From contig NZ_AP017378.1 of assembly GCF_003966735.1 (NCBI RefSeq), positions 1 to 64,000 of the forward strand: a stretch of DNA of 64,000 bases, written 5' to 3'. The DNA comes from Desulfovibrio ferrophilus (GTDB lineage Bacteria > Desulfobacterota > Desulfovibrionia > Desulfovibrionales > Desulfovibrionaceae). Under the pieces are notes generated by a model that saw only the letters and a list, made by a program, of their open reading frames with translations, was not told where the DNA came from and did no database searches. Below, in pieces: positions 62,253 through 64,000 of this stretch (its first letter is position 1; the number at the start of each line of letters is the position of its first letter). Position numbers and translations under genes: made by a program.

Positions 62253-62501
62253 ATGGGACATTTCGTTGTGGGTTTCATCCTCGTTCCCCTGCTGATTGTG
62301 GTGGGTGCGGTATTCCTCCTGGCCAGGCTGTTTTCCGGGGCGTTCTCCCGGAGCGAGCCCGAAGCGAAGGTGGATGAAACCAGGATGGTCCAGGAAATAT
62401 ATACCAAGCTCTCGCGTATGGAAGACAGGGTCGATGTTCTCGAAACCCTGCTCTACGAAGCCGGGGGAAAGGGCAAGGAAGGGTCAGATGAGACGTTATA
62501 G
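62253..62501 (+). CDS. pspB: Phage-shock protein B
   Basis: 82 residues: an N-terminal membrane helix (VVGFILVPLLIVVGAVFLLARLF) and a C-terminal coiled coil (MEDRVDVLETLL). PspB and PspC relay envelope stress to PspA in the membrane. AAGGTGGT lies upstream. Overlaps pspC by 14 bases. Confidence 0.85.
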   Translation: MGHFVVGFILVPLLIVVGAVFLLARLFSGAFSRSEPEAKVDETRMVQEIYTKLSRMEDRVDVLETLLYEAGGKGKEGSDETL

Positions 62502-62934
62502 AGGTTGCGGCGGTTCGGGACGACGTCGGCCCTTTGGCTCGGGTGGAAACGGTTGTTCCTTTGCCGATTCACCGGGGAGCGGTTTGTATCGTTCCCGCAA
62601 CGGGAGATTCCTGGGCGTCTGCCAGGGGCTGGCCGAGTACTTCGACCTCCCCGTCTTCTGGGTGCGGGTGCTGACGGCACTGTTTGTTCTGTTCACCGGT
62701 CTCTGGCCCGGCGTTGCGGTCTATTTCATTGCGGCCTTTTTAATGAAGCTGGAGCCTGTTGTTCAGCCGCAATCCAGTTCCGAGCGTGAGTTTTATAATT
62801 CCTATACCCGCTCCAAGTCCGATGCCGTTTCTCGCGTCAGGGATAAGTTCGACCGCCTTGATCGCCGTCTGCGGCGCATGGAGGATGTGGTCACTTCCAA
62901 GGACTGGCAGTGGGAGAAGCGCATGCGCGAATAA
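62488..62934 (+). CDS. pspC: Phage-shock protein C
   Basis: 148 residues. An N-terminal Gly/Arg-rich tail precedes the PspC domain (LYRSRNGRFLGVCQGLAEYFDLPVFWVRVL) with one to two membrane helices, then a basic coiled C-terminus (KFDRLDRRLRRMEDVVTSK). The start (ATG 62488) follows AAGGAAGGG. Acts with PspB in the membrane to release PspF from PspA under stress. Confidence 0.92.
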   Translation: MRRYRGCGGSGRRRPFGSGGNGCSFADSPGSGLYRSRNGRFLGVCQGLAEYFDLPVFWVRVLTALFVLFTGLWPGVAVYFIAAFLMKLEPVVQPQSSSEREFYNSYTRSKSDAVSRVRDKFDRLDRRLRRMEDVVTSKDWQWEKRMRE

Positions 62935-62944
62935 TCGCCATTTT

Positions 62945-62971
62945 CCGCCCGGTGTCCTGCCGGGCGGCTTT
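62945..62971 (+). terminator. Weak terminator or hairpin after pspC
   Basis: Stem CCGCCCGG/CCGGGCGG (62945-62952 with 62960-62967) followed only by CTTTG. Confidence 0.5.
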
Positions 62972-63020
62972 GTACCAATACATTTTCAGATTGCGAAGGT
63001 GGGTTCGCAGGAGGCTCGTT

Positions 63021-63407
63021 ATGGCAATGAGATGGGTACGCTTTTGTCTGATGACCGGCTTTGTTGTGCTGGTGTTGATGCTGGCCGTGCTGGTGGAGGC
63101 CCATATTTTTGGCCTGGACCAGAGCTGCAATAACTTTGATCACGAGCAGCATCAGCAGCAAATGGATCAGGACTGTTCGGCCTGTCACCACAGAGTGTTC
63201 GAGGGCGAAGAACCCGCTGCCTGCTCAAGTGCCGGATGTCACGATGACCTGAAGGTACGGGCTGGTGTCGAGTCCAAGTATGTGATGATTCATGCTGCGG
63301 ATTCCAGCTACAGTTGCATCGGATGCCATGCGAATGTCGGGTCCGGTCCTGATGAGTGTGGTGAATGTCACCGTAATCCCAGGGGTGGCAGGCACAATCG
63401 CAAGTGA
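63021..63407 (+). CDS. Membrane-anchored tetraheme cytochrome c3-like protein
   Basis: 128 residues. An N-terminal helix (about 8-27) is either a signal peptide or an anchor. Four heme sites follow: CSACH (52-56), CSSAGCH (68-74, the CX4CH form), CIGCH (99-103) and CGECH (113-117), with histidines in the DHEQHQQQ and DCSACHH regions as axial-ligand candidates. This matches class III cytochromes of sulfate reducers that carry electrons in the periplasm. AGGAGG precedes the start. It lies 87 bp after pspC. Confidence 0.88.
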   Translation: MAMRWVRFCLMTGFVVLVLMLAVLVEAHIFGLDQSCNNFDHEQHQQQMDQDCSACHHRVFEGEEPAACSSAGCHDDLKVRAGVESKYVMIHAADSSYSCIGCHANVGSGPDECGECHRNPRGGRHNRK

Positions 63408-63447
63408 GGAGCTTGTTGGAAAGATCAGTGGGGCAGGGAGATTTGCG

Positions 63448-63504
63448 ATGAAGATGGGGTGCGTTGCCCATTGGGACTGGAGCGGAGTTTACGGAAAGTA
63501 TTGA
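63448..63504 (+). other. Possible 18-codon reading frame
   Basis: ATG 63448 to TGA 63504 (MKMGCVAHWDWSGVYGKY), preceded by AGGGAG at about 63434-63440. It ends where the -35 of the next promoter begins. May be chance. Confidence 0.2.
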
Positions 63505-63528
63505 AAAAATTCGTTTGGCTGGTATCCT
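63501..63528 (+). promoter_or_regulatory. Sigma-70-type promoter of the c-553 gene
   Basis: TTGAAA (63501-63506), 16-bp spacer, TATCCT (63523-63528); 70 bp upstream of the start codon. Confidence 0.55.
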
Positions 63529-63598
63529 TTCACCTAGCACTGTGAAGTCAACTCTCTGAAAGGCAGGGAGTTTCACTCTGAAGATGAGAGGAATAACA

Positions 63599-63907
63599 AT
63601 GAAGAAATGTATTGCCCTGATGTCCACCGTGGTCATGATCTCCGCTCTGGCGGCGGCAACTGCCTTTGCAGACGGCGGAGAATTGTACAAACGCTGCGCG
63701 GGTTGCCATGGGGCTGATGGCTCCAAACAGGCCATGGGCGTCAGTGCCCCTCTTAAAGGCCAGTGTTCCGAGGATCTGGAAAAGAAGATGCTCGGATATC
63801 TTGATGGCAGCTACGGCGGAGCCAAGAAGATGATCATGACCAATACGCTCAAAAAGCTCAGTCCTGAACAGATCAAGGAACTCGCTGATCATATTGCCGG
63901 TTTCTAG
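63599..63907 (+). CDS. cyf: Cytochrome c-553 (monoheme class I)
   Basis: 102 residues. A signal peptide ends near AFA, and the single heme site is CAGCH. The mature sequence (GGELYKRCAGCHGADGSKQAMGV and GYLDGSYGGAKKMIMTN) closely resembles cytochrome c-553 of Desulfovibrio vulgaris; the Met axial ligand is expected in the KKMIMTN segment. It carries electrons in the periplasm. GAGAGGAA precedes the start. Confidence 0.93.
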   Translation: MKKCIALMSTVVMISALAAATAFADGGELYKRCAGCHGADGSKQAMGVSAPLKGQCSEDLEKKMLGYLDGSYGGAKKMIMTNTLKKLSPEQIKELADHIAGF

Positions 63908-63916
63908 GGGGCTGCC

Positions 63917-64000
63917 ATGCGTGTGCCAGCAATGTTGGCGGTGGTCCTTGTGACTGTGGCCTGTCTTGGAGTGTCCATTGCCGCCGGCGTACCCACTGAA
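63917..64000 (+). CDS. Exported protein, 5' end only
   Basis: ATG 63917 follows AGGGGG; 28 codons are visible (signal-peptide-like MRVPAMLAVVLVTVACLG then SIAAGVPTE). It starts 9 bp after the c-553 gene. In some Desulfovibrio the gene after c-553 belongs to a cytochrome oxidase cluster, but the sequence here is too short to say. Confidence 0.7.
   Translation, partial: MRVPAMLAVVLVTVACLGVSIAAGVPTE

Noticed and set aside
1-64000. tRNA, rRNA, tmRNA, SRP RNA or CRISPR array
   Set aside because: No matching clover-leaf, conserved RNA core or spaced direct repeats were recognised on either strand.

Overview
The window looks like chromosomal DNA of a sulfate-reducing Desulfovibrionaceae-type bacterium (Desulfovibrio/Pseudodesulfovibrio-like). 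The reasons are an octaheme HAO-like cytochrome with a NapC-type tetraheme partner, a hybrid cluster protein end beside an HcpR-type operator, a tetraheme c3-like cytochrome, a D. vulgaris-type cytochrome c-553, an aldehyde:ferredoxin oxidoreductase, class III (anaerobic) ribonucleotide reductase, TRAP transport, and many c-di-GMP and chemotaxis proteins. I saw no rRNA, tRNA, CRISPR array, prophage or intact insertion sequence.

Layout. 1-5.3 kb is a nitrogen-oxide/hydroxylamine module: the 3' end of hcp, a frameshifted ISXO2-like transposase relic, haoC-like and haoA-like cytochrome genes, a PAS-GGDEF protein, and an iron-sulfur protein preceded by a near-ideal CRP/FNR-type (HcpR-like) site placed for class II activation. 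5.4-16 kb holds a PilZ protein, a receiver domain without its phosphoacceptor Asp, nrdG-nrdD, an IscR-like Rrf2 regulator with a 29-bp operator, cbiC, a GAF-GGDEF protein and a TRAP operon (dctP, flavin reductase, dctQ, dctM). 16-25 kb holds small RNA-binding and iron-linked genes around a Fur box, a PAS-type chemoreceptor, a metallo-beta-lactamase-fold hydrolase, a GltD-like oxidoreductase with a four-cluster ferredoxin, and two transporters. 25-31 kb holds a HisKA_2 kinase, a GGDEF-PilZ fusion, a 59-residue four-cysteine protein, and a long non-coding stretch that ends in a strong terminator and may encode a small RNA. 31-38 kb holds MauE/DoxX plus rhodanese lipoprotein, hemerythrin plus a membrane protein, and an AOR-family enzyme. 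38-44 kb is two very large, translationally coupled c-di-GMP enzymes. 45-51 kb holds a UspA tandem protein, a CoA-disulfide reductase-rhodanese, an anti-sigma-like ATPase fused to GNAT, and an FG-GAP lipoprotein. 51.8-55.4 kb is an Lrp-PutA proline catabolism operon whose lrp transcript appears leaderless. 55.7-64 kb holds a double-Cache chemoreceptor, an exported unknown protein, LpxR-like lipid A deacylase, and the phage-shock system (pspF divergent from sigma-54-driven pspABC), followed by c3 and c-553 cytochromes.

How it fits together. The themes are anaerobic redox and nitrosative/oxidative defence (Hcp, HAO-like, hemerythrin, rhodanese, CoA-disulfide reductase), envelope stress (Psp with LpxR) and dense c-di-GMP signalling: five GGDEF proteins, one of them also carrying EAL, and two PilZ proteins. 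Gene density is high and gene order is mostly short operons separated by clear intrinsic terminators. Coordinates of starts were chosen from Shine-Dalgarno spacing and family conventions. All functional assignments are from motif and sequence recognition, without database searches.
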